From Kribbella voronezhensis (GTDB lineage: Bacteria; Actinomycetota; Actinomycetes; Propionibacteriales; Kribbellaceae), in NCBI RefSeq assembly GCF_004365175.1, contig NZ_SOCE01000002.1:558001-622000 (forward strand): a DNA stretch of 64,000 nt, in the 5' to 3' direction. Shown piece by piece: positions 40,539-49,652 of the stretch (position 1 is the stretch's first letter; each line of letters starts with the position of its first letter). The notes beneath the pieces are model-generated. The model made no database searches, was not told the origin of the DNA, and was given only the letters and a program-made list of their open reading frames with translations. Both the position numbers and the translations under genes were made by a program.

Positions 40539-40574
40539 CAGCCGCCTTGTCCGGGTGGGGGCAGGGCGGCTGCA
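40539..40574 (-). terminator. Hairpin at the end of the purine-catabolism operon
   Basis: gcagccgcc pairs with ggcggctgc across an 18-nt loop, starting 16 bp after the stop of the 8-oxoguanine deaminase gene (read on the minus strand). There is no T tract. Confidence 0.55.
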
Positions 40575-40589
40575 GGTGGAAGTGGTGGG

Positions 40590-41930
40590 TCAGGTGGTTG
40601 CGAGGAGGCGGTGCTGGGTGTGGGTCACCTGGCGGGCGAGGGTGGGTTCGTCGATGGTGATGACTGTGTCGTGTTCGACGACCGGGCGGCCGTTGACCAG
40701 GAGGAGCTCCAGTGGGGGTGGAGTGCCCAGGATCAGGGCGGCTATCGGGTCGGGGATGCCGGCGTGGGGGAGGGTGTCGAGGCGCCAGACGGCGAGGTCG
40801 GCGAGTTTGCCCACCTCCAGCGAGCCGATCTCGTGCTCGCGACCGAGGATGCGGGCGCCGTCGAGGGTCGCCATCTCCAGAACGTCCCGTACGCCGAGCG
40901 CCTGCGGGCCGCCTCGGGCGCGGGCGAAGAGCAGCGCGTGCCGCAGTTCCTCCAGCAGACTGCCGGCTTCGTTGCTCGCGGCACCGTCCACACCGAGCCC
41001 GACCGGACACCCAGCGGCTCGAAGATCGGCGACCCGGGCGATCCCGGCGCCCAGGCGGGCGTTGGAGCTCGGGCAATGCGCGACACCGGTCGTCGTCTGC
41101 CCCAGCCGCTTGATCTCGGCGTCGTCGAAGTGGATGCCGTGCGCGAACCACACGTCCGGCCCGGTCCAGCCGAGCTGCGCGGCGTACTCCGACGGCGTAC
41201 AGCCGAACTTGTCGTCACACCAATCGGCCTCGTCGGTGGTCTCGGCCAGATGCGTGTGCAGCCGGACTCCCTTGCGCCGGGCGAGCTCCGCGGCTTCCCA
41301 CATCAGCTCGCCGGTGACGCTGAACGGCGAACAGGGTGCGACCACGATCTGCAGCATCGACTCCGGCGAGGGATCGTGCCACCGATCGATCGCGGCCTCG
41401 GTGGCGAGCAGGATCTCGTCGCGATCCTGCACCACCGAGTCAGGCGGCAGGCCACCGTCCTTCTCGCTCAGATCCATCGATCCCCGCGCCGGATGGAACC
41501 GGAGCCCCACCTCTCGTGCCGCAAGGATCTCGGCCTCCAGCAGGTCGCCACCGGGGAACACGTAGTGATGGTCCGAGGCGGTCGTGCAGCCGGTGCGCGC
41601 GAGTTGCGCGAGCGCGCCCTGCGCGGCGACGTGGACGGATTCCTCGTCGATCCGAGCCCAGACGGGATACAGCGTGGTCAGCCAGCCGAACAGCGTGGCA
41701 TCGGTGGCGAGCCCGCGAGTCACCCATTGGTAGAGATGCTGATGTGTGTTGACGAAGCCGGGAGTGACGAGGCAACCGCCTCCGTCGATCACCCGCGCCC
41801 CTTCGTACGCCGGTGCGGGTCCGGGGCCGACGGCAACGATTCGGTTGCCGTCGACAACGACATGCCCGGTGGTCAGCTCGCGCCGTTCACGGTCGAGCGT
41901 GACCACCGCCGCACCGTCGATGACGATCAA
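40590..41930 (-). CDS. 8-oxoguanine deaminase
   Basis: A 446-aa zinc amidohydrolase, last gene of the purine operon. It turns 8-oxoguanine into uric acid, the substrate of the neighbouring urate oxidase. TPGFVNTHQHLYQWVTRG (metal histidines), THLAETTDEADWC, HGIHFDDAEIKRL and GVDGAASNEAGSLLEELR fit the 8-oxoguanine/atrazine chlorohydrolase group. The start is judged to be TTG 41930, overlapping the uox stop (TTGA), because it gives the usual short N-terminus MIVIDGAAVVTLD; the frame is open through uox without meaning. Isocytosine or guanine deamination are other possible activities. Confidence 0.85.
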   Translation of the reverse strand: MIVIDGAAVVTLDRERRELTTGHVVVDGNRIVAVGPGPAPAYEGARVIDGGGCLVTPGFVNTHQHLYQWVTRGLATDATLFGWLTTLYPVWARIDEESVHVAAQGALAQLARTGCTTASDHHYVFPGGDLLEAEILAAREVGLRFHPARGSMDLSEKDGGLPPDSVVQDRDEILLATEAAIDRWHDPSPESMLQIVVAPCSPFSVTGELMWEAAELARRKGVRLHTHLAETTDEADWCDDKFGCTPSEYAAQLGWTGPDVWFAHGIHFDDAEIKRLGQTTTGVAHCPSSNARLGAGIARVADLRAAGCPVGLGVDGAASNEAGSLLEELRHALLFARARGGPQALGVRDVLEMATLDGARILGREHEIGSLEVGKLADLAVWRLDTLPHAGIPDPIAALILGTPPPLELLLVNGRPVVEHDTVITIDEPTLARQVTHTQHRLLATT

Positions 41931-42832
41931 CAGAAACCCGGTACCGCGTGCCAGGCCGACCCGGCGTCGCTGGCGTCGTCGCGGACGACGGTGGCCTCGA
42001 TCAACCCGTACGGGCGATCCGCCGCGATGAACACCTCGCCCGGGTTCTCCACGTCGAACGGCGACAGGTCGACCAGAAAGTGGTGCTTGTTCGGCGCCGA
42101 GAACTTGATCTCCGCGACCTCGGGATGCCGTTCGAGGACCGCCTCGCCCATCCCGTACAGGGTCTGCTGGAGCGCGAGGCTGTGGATCTTGGCGAACTGT
42201 TCGAGCAGCAGGCCCTTGATCTCGTCGTACGACTTGTCCCAGTCGACCTCGGTGTGGTCGTAGCGCCAGCGCGCGACCAGCGACGTCGCGAGGATGCGGT
42301 CGTTGGTCTCCGGCAGCGTCGTGTACTTGTCCTTGAGGAAGCCGTGGAACTCCGAGCCGGTCGACTTCAGCACGGTGAGATCGCGGATGCCGGACACGAC
42401 GTACGCCGTACGCTCGTCGCCGCGGCCCTCGACGTTGACCACCGTCGTGCGGATGCCGGCGCCGCTGCGGACGAACGAGTGGTCGTGGCCGGCGCCGTCG
42501 ACGGAGATCCGCTCCCACGGGTACTCCTCGACCTCGATCCGCGCGCCGTCGGCGGCGGGGGAGGCCTGCAGGAAGTGGTCTCCGAGGGTGAGTGCGAACT
42601 CCTCGATCGCGCCGACGCCCTTCTCCTTGGCGAAGGCGAACGCGGTGTTCTTCTGGGTGTCGGTCGGCAGCACGTCGGACTGGTCCCCGGTCGTGTGCGC
42701 GTTCTCGAACCGGCCGCGCAGCGCGGAGGAGACGTTCAGGTCGCGGATCTGGTGGCGCGGGGTGTCTCGGTAGATGCGGACGACGCGGCTCTCGGCCTTG
42801 CCGTACTGGTTGGCTCCCAGGTGGATCGCCAT
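41927..42832 (-). CDS. uox: Urate oxidase (uricase)
   Basis: A 301-aa cofactor-free oxidase converting urate with O2 to 5-hydroxyisourate. Two T-fold domains; Lys12 (NQYGKAESRV), Thr57-Asp58 (LPTDTQKNT) and the His in APNKHHFLVDLS are the catalytic residues. The order uraD-uraH-uox is the standard three-step urate-to-allantoin set. It begins 5 bp after uraH and overlaps the 8-oxoguanine deaminase start. Confidence 0.97.
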   Translation of the reverse strand: MAIHLGANQYGKAESRVVRIYRDTPRHQIRDLNVSSALRGRFENAHTTGDQSDVLPTDTQKNTAFAFAKEKGVGAIEEFALTLGDHFLQASPAADGARIEVEEYPWERISVDGAGHDHSFVRSGAGIRTTVVNVEGRGDERTAYVVSGIRDLTVLKSTGSEFHGFLKDKYTTLPETNDRILATSLVARWRYDHTEVDWDKSYDEIKGLLLEQFAKIHSLALQQTLYGMGEAVLERHPEVAEIKFSAPNKHHFLVDLSPFDVENPGEVFIAADRPYGLIEATVVRDDASDAGSAWHAVPGFC

Positions 42833-42837
42833 CGCGA

Positions 42838-43164
42838 TCAGCTCCCTCGATAGGTGGAATAGGCGAACGGGCTGAGCAGCAAGGGGACGTGGTAGTGCCG
42901 CTCGTCGGTGATCGTGAACGTGACCGTCACCTCAGGAAAGAAGAACTCTTGACCGCTGGCTCGGGCATAGGCGGCGACATCGAATCGCAGTTGATAGACC
43001 CCCGGCTCCACCTGCCCCGACCCGAAATCGCTGACGCGCCCGTCGGCATCCGTCGTACTCTTTCCAATCACCGAAGAGTCCGTCGTTCTCTGTAACTGGA
43101 CGGGGACTCCTTCGGCCGGACGGCCTTGGGCTGTGTCCAGGACGTGGGTGGTTACGGTGCTCAT
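42838..43164 (-). CDS. uraH: 5-hydroxyisourate hydrolase (transthyretin-like)
   Basis: A 108-aa HIUase that hydrolyses 5-hydroxyisourate to OHCU. THVLDTAQGRPAEGVPVQL at the N-terminus and RHYHVPLLLSPFAYSTYRGS at the C-terminus, with the diagnostic terminal YRGS, separate it from animal transthyretin. ATG overlaps the uraD stop (ATGA). Confidence 0.97.
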   Translation of the reverse strand: MSTVTTHVLDTAQGRPAEGVPVQLQRTTDSSVIGKSTTDADGRVSDFGSGQVEPGVYQLRFDVAAYARASGQEFFFPEVTVTFTITDERHYHVPLLLSPFAYSTYRGS

Positions 43165-43673
43165 GCGGGGATCTCCTTGCTGAGGGCAATGAGTTTCTCC
43201 AGCCGCAGGGCGGCGATCTTGCGGAGTTCGTCTCGTACGACGTGGGCCTCGGTGGGCTCGTCGTTCGTCAGGCGGTGGCGGAGGTTGGTGAGCATCTGTT
43301 CGGCCGACAGGCCGGTGGCGCAGATCAGGAAGACCCGCCCGAAGCGCTGTTCGTACTCGCGGTTCCCGGCCGCGAGGGCCGCCCGGATCCCCGGATCGTC
43401 GCCCACGCCCGACTGCTCCTTGCGCGACCAGGCAGCCTCGGTGCTCTCGCCGTCCGCGCGATCGCCGATCCGCGGGTGAGCCGCGAGGGCCTGAGCGACC
43501 TCGCCGTCGTCAAGGTCTCGCGCGGCCCGATCGGCGACCTCGGTGACCGCCGCGAGGTCGTCGTACGGGCGTCCGGCGAGGATGCGGTCGACCCAGCGCG
43601 GTACGTCGCAGCAGGCCGCCAGCAGCGGTCGCAGCCGGTCGGGCGGCGATGAGTTGAATTCCTGCAGGTCCAC
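43161..43673 (-). CDS. uraD: OHCU decarboxylase (stand-alone, catalytically complete)
   Basis: A 170-aa all-helical decarboxylase that makes S-allantoin from 2-oxo-4-hydroxy-4-carboxy-5-ureidoimidazoline. His66 (AAHPRIGDR) and the S-x-x-E-Q motif (Ser83, Glu86, Gln87) are the active-site residues and are intact. A second, altered copy of this domain is fused to the permease at 49649. It lies 3 bp after guaD and overlaps uraH by 4 bp. Confidence 0.93.
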   Translation of the reverse strand: MDLQEFNSSPPDRLRPLLAACCDVPRWVDRILAGRPYDDLAAVTEVADRAARDLDDGEVAQALAAHPRIGDRADGESTEAAWSRKEQSGVGDDPGIRAALAAGNREYEQRFGRVFLICATGLSAEQMLTNLRHRLTNDEPTEAHVVRDELRKIAALRLEKLIALSKEIPA

Positions 43674-43676
43674 CGA

Positions 43677-44972
43677 TCACACCTTTCCGGAGGAGTCGTC
43701 CAGCAGTTGGCCGTCGATCCAGACGGCCCGGATGTCGGCCGGCGTCCCGAGGGTGAAGACGCGCGCCAGGGTGTCCTCGGCGTCGGCGGCATGCTCGATC
43801 CCCACCGCTAGCGGCGATCCCTCGACCGGCCGCAGCAACTGCGCGTCGAACCGCTTGCCGACGCTCAGGTCTCCGACGTCGCTCAGACCGAGCGCCTCGG
43901 CGCCCGCGGACGTCGCGAGGTGCAGCAGGTGGGCGGAACTGAGCGCGTGACCGTGATCGCCGAGCAGTTGCTGGCAGAAGTACGCCTGCAAGCCCTCCTT
44001 CAGCAACGAGAATCCGGTGCCGGCGCCCACGTCCGAGCCGAGTGCGACGCGTACGCCGTGGTCGAGGTGCCGCCCGAGCGGGAACAGTCCGCTACCCAGC
44101 ACCGCATTGCTCGTCGGGCAATGCGCGACCGTCGCCCCGCTCTGACCGAGCAGCTTGAGTTCGACATCGGTCGGGTGCACGTTGTGCGCGAACACGCTGC
44201 GGTGGTCGACCAGTCCGTGCCGCTCGTAGGTGCTCACGTAGTCGCTGCCGGCGAACAGTTCGGCGACCGTGGCGATCTCGGCCTCGTTCTCGTTGAGGTG
44301 CGAGGTGAAGAGTGCCCCCGGAATCTCTTCCAGCACGGTCTGGCACGAAGCGAGCAACTCGTCCGTGCAGGACAAGGAGAACCGCGGCGTCACGGCGTAC
44401 CGGTTGCGTCCTACGCCGTGCCAGCGGGAGGCGAGCGCGAGCGATTCGTCGTACGCGCGTTGCGGTGTGGTGAGCAGGTCGTCGCGGATGATCCGGTCGC
44501 TGACGACCAGTCCGCTGGTGATCCGCAGACCCACCCGGGACGCCGCGGCGAAGAGCGTGTCGACCGCTGAGGCGTAGTGAGCTCCGAAGACCAGCGCGCT
44601 CGTCGTACCGGCTGCTGCCAGGCCGCGGACGAACTCGTCGGCAACGCTGGAGGCGTACGCCGCGTCGGCCATCCGCGCCTCCTCGGGCAGCGCGTACTTG
44701 TCGAGCCATTCCAGCAGCGGCATGCCCATACCGCCGACCGCCCGGATCTGCGGGAAGTGCACGTGGGTGTCGACGAACCCGGGCAGCACCAGGCCGTCGC
44801 TCAGGTCGACGATGTGCTCGGCCGGGTGGGCGGCCCGGATCTCCGCGAAGGGGCCCCGGGCAACGATCACGCCGTCCTGGACCACCAGTGCGGCATCGGT
44901 GGCGACCCGCAGGCTGCCGCCGGTGAAGGGATTGTCCGGGGTGTCGAGGAACGTGCCTCTGAACAGGGTCAT
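43677..44972 (-). CDS. guaD: Guanine deaminase
   Basis: A 431-aa zinc amidohydrolase that converts guanine to xanthine. LPGFVDTHVHFPQIRAVGG (metal His pair with the guanine deaminase-specific FPQ), SHLNENEAEI, FAHNVHPTDVE and ALGSDVGAGTGFSLLKE match. It feeds the xanthine dehydrogenase encoded upstream. The ATG overlaps the xdhC stop (ATGA). Confidence 0.94.
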   Translation of the reverse strand: MTLFRGTFLDTPDNPFTGGSLRVATDAALVVQDGVIVARGPFAEIRAAHPAEHIVDLSDGLVLPGFVDTHVHFPQIRAVGGMGMPLLEWLDKYALPEEARMADAAYASSVADEFVRGLAAAGTTSALVFGAHYASAVDTLFAAASRVGLRITSGLVVSDRIIRDDLLTTPQRAYDESLALASRWHGVGRNRYAVTPRFSLSCTDELLASCQTVLEEIPGALFTSHLNENEAEIATVAELFAGSDYVSTYERHGLVDHRSVFAHNVHPTDVELKLLGQSGATVAHCPTSNAVLGSGLFPLGRHLDHGVRVALGSDVGAGTGFSLLKEGLQAYFCQQLLGDHGHALSSAHLLHLATSAGAEALGLSDVGDLSVGKRFDAQLLRPVEGSPLAVGIEHAADAEDTLARVFTLGTPADIRAVWIDGQLLDDSSGKV

Positions 44973-45814
44973 GCTGTTGCCTCACTGGGAGCCGGCGCGG
45001 TGTTGCGCTCGGCAACGAACAGGTGGAGGAGCCAGGCGGCCACGCTGACCGCGATGACGGCCGGCTCCTTGCCGGGCAGGTCGGGCAGCCCGATCGGGGT
45101 GACGATGGTGTCGATCGCCTCGGCCGAGTGCCCGTCCTCGGCGAGCTTGCGGCGGAACCGGGACCACTTCGCGCTGGACCCGATCAACCCGATCGTGGCC
45201 AGCTGCCCGTTGCGCAGAGTGGCGTCGCACAGAGCGGCGTCCTCTGCGTGGTCGTGGGTCATCACCAAGGCGTGCGTGCCCGGCGGGAGCTCGGCGATCA
45301 CCAGTTCCGGGAGCACCGGTACGTGGTGCACGTGGATCCCTGCCACCGCGTCGTCGAGCACGGACAGCCGCTCGGGCGTCAGCTGGTCCGGTCGCGAGTC
45401 GACCAGGTGCAGTTCGACATCGTGCCGGGCGAGGATCCGCGCGAGCTCCAGACCGACATGTCCGACACCGAAGATCGCGACCGACGGAACAACCGGAAGA
45501 GGTTCGAGCAACAACTTCACCTCGCCACCACAACACTGCACCCCGTGCTGGTACGGCGCTTTGTCGGACAGCGCGAAGTCGAGCACCTCCGGTTCGGTGG
45601 CTCCGGCAGCGAGCAAGGACCGCGAACGCTCGATCGCGACCGACTCCAGGTTGCCACCGCCGACGGTGGCCCAGACCTCGTCCGCGGCCACCACCATCTT
45701 GGCTCCCGCCTCGCGAGGCGCATGACCACGAACCGACAGCACCGTCACCAGTACGCCGGGACGCCGCTGCTCGCGGAGCCGCTGGACCGCCTTCATCCAC
45801 TCCATCTCGCTCAC
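44969..45814 (-). CDS. xdhC: Xanthine dehydrogenase accessory protein XdhC
   Basis: A 281-aa chaperone that binds and sulfurates the molybdenum cofactor for XdhB. N-terminal GVLVTVLSVRGHAPREAGAKMVVAADEVWATVGGGNLE and a Cys-Cys pair (QHGVQCCGGEVKLLLEP) precede a Rossmann half (VAIFGVGHVGLELARIL) and VTPIGLPDLPGKEPAVIAVSVAAWLL. Overlaps xdhB and guaD by 4 bp on both sides. Confidence 0.95.
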   Translation of the reverse strand: MSEMEWMKAVQRLREQRRPGVLVTVLSVRGHAPREAGAKMVVAADEVWATVGGGNLESVAIERSRSLLAAGATEPEVLDFALSDKAPYQHGVQCCGGEVKLLLEPLPVVPSVAIFGVGHVGLELARILARHDVELHLVDSRPDQLTPERLSVLDDAVAGIHVHHVPVLPELVIAELPPGTHALVMTHDHAEDAALCDATLRNGQLATIGLIGSSAKWSRFRRKLAEDGHSAEAIDTIVTPIGLPDLPGKEPAVIAVSVAAWLLHLFVAERNTAPAPSEATA

Positions 45815-48201
45815 CTCCCTTCCGGTCCCACGAACTCTCGCGAGTGCGAACGCGAGTCCGATCCCGAGTGTGAGGTCGAGCGGGCGCGATCCAGCGCCCA
45901 GTAGACCGCCTCGGGCGTGGCCGGCGACGGCAGCTCGACACTCGTCCCAGCAGGACCGAAGGCCGCCGCTGCCTGCCGGAGCGCCTCTCGGACGGAGAAG
46001 GCGAGCATCAGCGGCGGTTCACCCACGGCCTTCGAGCCGTAGACGGCACCGTCCTCGTGCGCCTTCTCCAGCAGCCGGACGTTGAAGACCTCCGGCATCT
46101 CGGAGAAGCTCGGCAGCTTGTAGGTACTGGCCGCTTGGGTCGCCAAGCGGCCCCGGTGCGGACCGTCGCTCTCGTCCCAGCGGAGATCTTCGAGCGTCAG
46201 CCAGCCGGCACCCTGGACGAAACCGCCCTCGATCTGGCCGAGGTCGACCAACGGGCTGAGGCTGTCGCCGACGTCATGGACGATGTCGACCTGCCGCAGT
46301 CTGTAGGCACCGGAGAAGCCGTCCACCTCCACCTCCGCCGCGGCCACGCCGTACGCGAAGTACTTGAACGGCTCGCCCCGCATCGCGTTGGCATCCCAGT
46401 GCAGACCCTCGGTGCGGTAGAACCCGGCTGCCCACAGCTGGACCCGCTGGAAGTAGGCCGCGAGGACGACCTCGTCCCAGCTCAGCGTCTCGCTGTCGAA
46501 GGTCAGCCCGCGGACGGCACCGTCGACGAACCGGACATCCTTCGGGTTGATCCCGAGCTTGGCGGCGGCAACTTGTTCGAGCCGCTCGCGGATCTGCTCG
46601 CAGGCGTTCTTGATCGCCGCCCCGTTGAGGTCGGCACCCGAGCTGGCAGCGGTGGCCGAGGTGTTCGGCACCTTGTCGGTCCGCGTCGGCGCCAGCCTCA
46701 CCCGCGACAGCGGTACGCCGAGGCAGGTGGCCGCCACCTGCAGCATCTTCGTGTGCAGGCCTTGTCCCATCTCGGTGCCGCCGTGGTTGATCAGCACCGA
46801 GCCGTCCTTGTAGACGTGCACGAGCGCCCCGGCCTGGTTGAAAGCGGTCAGGTTGAACGAGATGCCGAACTTGACCGGCGTCATCGCGATCGCCCGCTTG
46901 GTGTCCGGGTGGGACACGTTGAACGCGTCGATCTCCGCCTTGCGCCGCTCGATCCCGCCGGTCCCGAGCACCTCGCTCCAGCACGCCTCCAACCGGTCGG
47001 CATGACGAACAGGCTGGCCGTACGGCGTACTGTGCTGCGGCTGGTAGAGATTGCGGCGGCGCAGCTCCATCGCGTCGTACCCGAGCAGGGGTGCGCAACG
47101 ACCGAGCAGGTCCTCCACGACGAGCATGCCCTGCGGTCCGCCGAAGCCGCGGAAGGCCGTCTGCGAGGTCTTGTTGGTCTTGGCGATCCGGCCGTCGACG
47201 CGGACGTTCGGGATCCAGTACGCGTTGTCGATGTGGCACATCGCGCGGGCGAGCACCGGTTCGGACAGGTCGAGGCTCCAGCCGCCGTCGGCGGTCAGGG
47301 TCGCATCGAGCGCCACCAGGTGACCGTCGTCGTCGAAGCCGGCCCGCCATTCACTGTGGAAACCGTGACGCTTGCCCGTCATCGTCACGTCCTGGGTGCG
47401 GTTGAGCCGCAGCCGGACCGGGCGCCCGGTCAACGTCGCGCCGAGTGCGGCGATGGCCGCGAAGCCGTGCGGCTGCATCTCCTTGCCGCCGAATCCACCG
47501 CCCATCCGCAGGCACTGCACGGTCACGGCGTGGCTCGCGACGCCGAGCACGTGCGCGACGATCTCCTGCGTCTCCGAAGGATGCTGGGTGCTGCTCTGCA
47601 CGAAGATCTGGCCGCCCTCGTCGACCAGCGCCAGCGCGGCGTTGGTCTCGAGGTAGAAGTGCTCCTGCCCAGCGAACTCGAACTCGCCGCTGAACACGTG
47701 TGGTGCCGCCGCCAGTGCCGCCTCGACGTCACCGCTCTCCAGATGCCGCCCGGTTCCCTGGAAGTTGCCTGCGGCAATGGCTTCGCGAACGGTCACCAGC
47801 GAAGGCAGCGGCTCGTACTCGACCTCCACCGCCGCCGCGCCGAGCCGAGCAGCCTCCAAGGTCTCGGCGAGCACCCAGCAGATCGCGTGTCCGTGGAACA
47901 TCACCTCGTCCGGGAAGAGCGGCTCGTCGTGCTTCACCCCGGCGTCGTTGACGCCCGGCACGTCCTCGCCGGTCAGCACCCGGACCACCCCCGGTACGTC
48001 GTACGCGGGCTTCACCTTGAGCGAGAGGATCCGCGCGTGTGCGTGCGGCGACTGGACGGGGAAGGCGTGCAGGACATCGCGGGTCCGCATCACCAGGTCG
48101 TCGGTGTAGAGAGCCTGACCGGTGACATGAAGCGCTGCGCTTTCGTGTGGCAGCGGCAGACCGACCACGCTTTGCTGCGGTCGTTGGGACAGGGCGCTCA
48201 T
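45811..48201 (-). CDS. xdhB: Xanthine dehydrogenase, molybdopterin-binding subunit
   Basis: A 796-aa large subunit that oxidises hypoxanthine and xanthine to urate at a molybdenum centre. Motifs: AAVEVEYEPLPSLVTVREAI, GGGFGGKEMQPHGFAA (Mo-pterin binding), AFRGFGGPQGMLVVE, and the catalytic glutamate in YGSKAVGEPPLMLAF. The C-terminus ends in a Ser/Arg-rich tail (RSTSHSGSDSRSHSREF) that is not typical. ATG 48201 overlaps the xdhA stop (ATGA); the frame is open upstream through xdhA by chance. Confidence 0.96.
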   Translation of the reverse strand: MSALSQRPQQSVVGLPLPHESAALHVTGQALYTDDLVMRTRDVLHAFPVQSPHAHARILSLKVKPAYDVPGVVRVLTGEDVPGVNDAGVKHDEPLFPDEVMFHGHAICWVLAETLEAARLGAAAVEVEYEPLPSLVTVREAIAAGNFQGTGRHLESGDVEAALAAAPHVFSGEFEFAGQEHFYLETNAALALVDEGGQIFVQSSTQHPSETQEIVAHVLGVASHAVTVQCLRMGGGFGGKEMQPHGFAAIAALGATLTGRPVRLRLNRTQDVTMTGKRHGFHSEWRAGFDDDGHLVALDATLTADGGWSLDLSEPVLARAMCHIDNAYWIPNVRVDGRIAKTNKTSQTAFRGFGGPQGMLVVEDLLGRCAPLLGYDAMELRRRNLYQPQHSTPYGQPVRHADRLEACWSEVLGTGGIERRKAEIDAFNVSHPDTKRAIAMTPVKFGISFNLTAFNQAGALVHVYKDGSVLINHGGTEMGQGLHTKMLQVAATCLGVPLSRVRLAPTRTDKVPNTSATAASSGADLNGAAIKNACEQIRERLEQVAAAKLGINPKDVRFVDGAVRGLTFDSETLSWDEVVLAAYFQRVQLWAAGFYRTEGLHWDANAMRGEPFKYFAYGVAAAEVEVDGFSGAYRLRQVDIVHDVGDSLSPLVDLGQIEGGFVQGAGWLTLEDLRWDESDGPHRGRLATQAASTYKLPSFSEMPEVFNVRLLEKAHEDGAVYGSKAVGEPPLMLAFSVREALRQAAAAFGPAGTSVELPSPATPEAVYWALDRARSTSHSGSDSRSHSREFVGPEGR

Positions 48202-49652
48202 GCGCTCACCCCCTCCGGCGAGAGTTGCTGGGCATGGAAGCGGAGTAGTGACTGGCCGAGCATCGCCGAGCGGTACGACGCGCTCGCGCGGTGATCGTCC
48301 ATCGGTGTTCCCTCGGCGGCCATCACGGCAGCGGCTTCGCGGACGGTGAATTCGGTCCACGGTTTGCCGATCAAGGCTTCCTCGGTCGCGCGGGCGCGCA
48401 GCGGCGTAGCAGCCACCCCGCCGAGACCGATGCGGGCCTGGCTGACAAGACCGTCGGTGACCTCGACGGCATAGCCAACGGCAACGCTGGAGATGTCGTC
48501 GAACCTTCGCTTGGCGATCTTGTGGAAGGCGGTCATCGGTGCCAACGGCAACGGAATCAGGACGGCCCGGATCAGCTCGTCGGGTGCCTTGAGTGTCTCC
48601 CGGTAGCCGGTGAAGTAGTCGGCCAGGGCAACGACCCGCTCGCCGCGGTGGGACGCCAGGACCAGCGAGGCGTCGAGCGCCAGCAACGCGGGCGGCGTGT
48701 CGCCGATCGGAGAGCCGGTCCCGAGGTTGCCGCCGATCGTGGCGCCGTTGCGGATCAACCGGGAGGCGAACTGCGGGAACAACTGTGCGAGCAACGGAAC
48801 CCGGCCGCCGAGCATCCGCTCGAGCTCGCTCAACGTCAGCGCGGCCCCGATCCGGATCTCGTCCGCCCCGACCGCGAATTCGCGCAGCTCGGCCAGCCGG
48901 TCCACGGCCACGACCAGAGGCGCTCGTACGCCGCGCAGGTTCACCTCCACGCCGACATCGGTCGACCCGGCGACGATCCGCGCCTCCGGCCGTTCGGCCA
49001 GCAGCCCGAGAACGTCGTCGAGACTGGCCGGCCGCAGGAATTCCGACCCGTCGACGGCCAGCCGCGTGGCAGGCGCCGGGGGAGGCGGCGACGACCGCCG
49101 AGTGGCGAGCGCGTCGTTCTCTTCCGGTACGCCGAGCGCGTACGCCGCGTCGCGGATCGGCCGGTAGCCGGTGCACCGGCAGAGGTTTCCACTGAGCGCG
49201 TGCAGGTCGAAGCCGTTCGGGCCGTGCTCGTGGTCGCCGGCGCACGGCGTACGAGCGGGGCGGTAGTACTCGGCGGCCATGCTGCAGACGAAGCCCGGCG
49301 TACAGAAGCCGCACTGGGATCCGCCGCGGACGGCCATTTCCTCTTGCACCGGGTGAAGCTCAGCCGGAGAACCGAGACCTTCCGAGGTGACGATCTCCTG
49401 GCCGTCCAGAGCGGCGGCCGGGAGCAGGCACGCGTTCACGGCGGTCCACTCGGTCGCGCTGTCGATACCGGGGCGGGCGACGAGCACGGAACACGCGCCG
49501 CATTCGCCTTCGGCGCAGCCCTCCTTCGCTCCCGTCAGGCCGCGGTCGCGGAGCCAGTCGAGCAGGGTGGTGTGCACGGGCACGCCGTCGAGCCGGGTGT
49601 CTTCGCCGTTCACCTTGACGGCGGCCGCGCGCAGGGTTTGGAGAGTACTCAT
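48198..49652 (-). CDS. xdhA: Xanthine dehydrogenase, Fe-S and FAD subunit
   Basis: A 484-aa small subunit with two [2Fe-2S] clusters and FAD. Cys46, Cys51, Cys54 and Cys75 form the first cluster, and Cys114, Cys117, Cys158 and Cys160 the second (QCGFCTPG ... NLCRCTGYRPI). The FAD domain follows a short Pro-rich linker (RRSSPPPPAPATR) and includes IVAGSTDVGVEVN and TIGGNLGTGSPIGDTPPAL. Fe-S and FAD parts are fused, as in XdhA of Rhodobacter. ATG overlaps the permease gene stop (ATGA). Confidence 0.96.
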   Translation of the reverse strand: MSTLQTLRAAAVKVNGEDTRLDGVPVHTTLLDWLRDRGLTGAKEGCAEGECGACSVLVARPGIDSATEWTAVNACLLPAAALDGQEIVTSEGLGSPAELHPVQEEMAVRGGSQCGFCTPGFVCSMAAEYYRPARTPCAGDHEHGPNGFDLHALSGNLCRCTGYRPIRDAAYALGVPEENDALATRRSSPPPPAPATRLAVDGSEFLRPASLDDVLGLLAERPEARIVAGSTDVGVEVNLRGVRAPLVVAVDRLAELREFAVGADEIRIGAALTLSELERMLGGRVPLLAQLFPQFASRLIRNGATIGGNLGTGSPIGDTPPALLALDASLVLASHRGERVVALADYFTGYRETLKAPDELIRAVLIPLPLAPMTAFHKIAKRRFDDISSVAVGYAVEVTDGLVSQARIGLGGVAATPLRARATEEALIGKPWTEFTVREAAAVMAAEGTPMDDHRASASYRSAMLGQSLLRFHAQQLSPEGVSA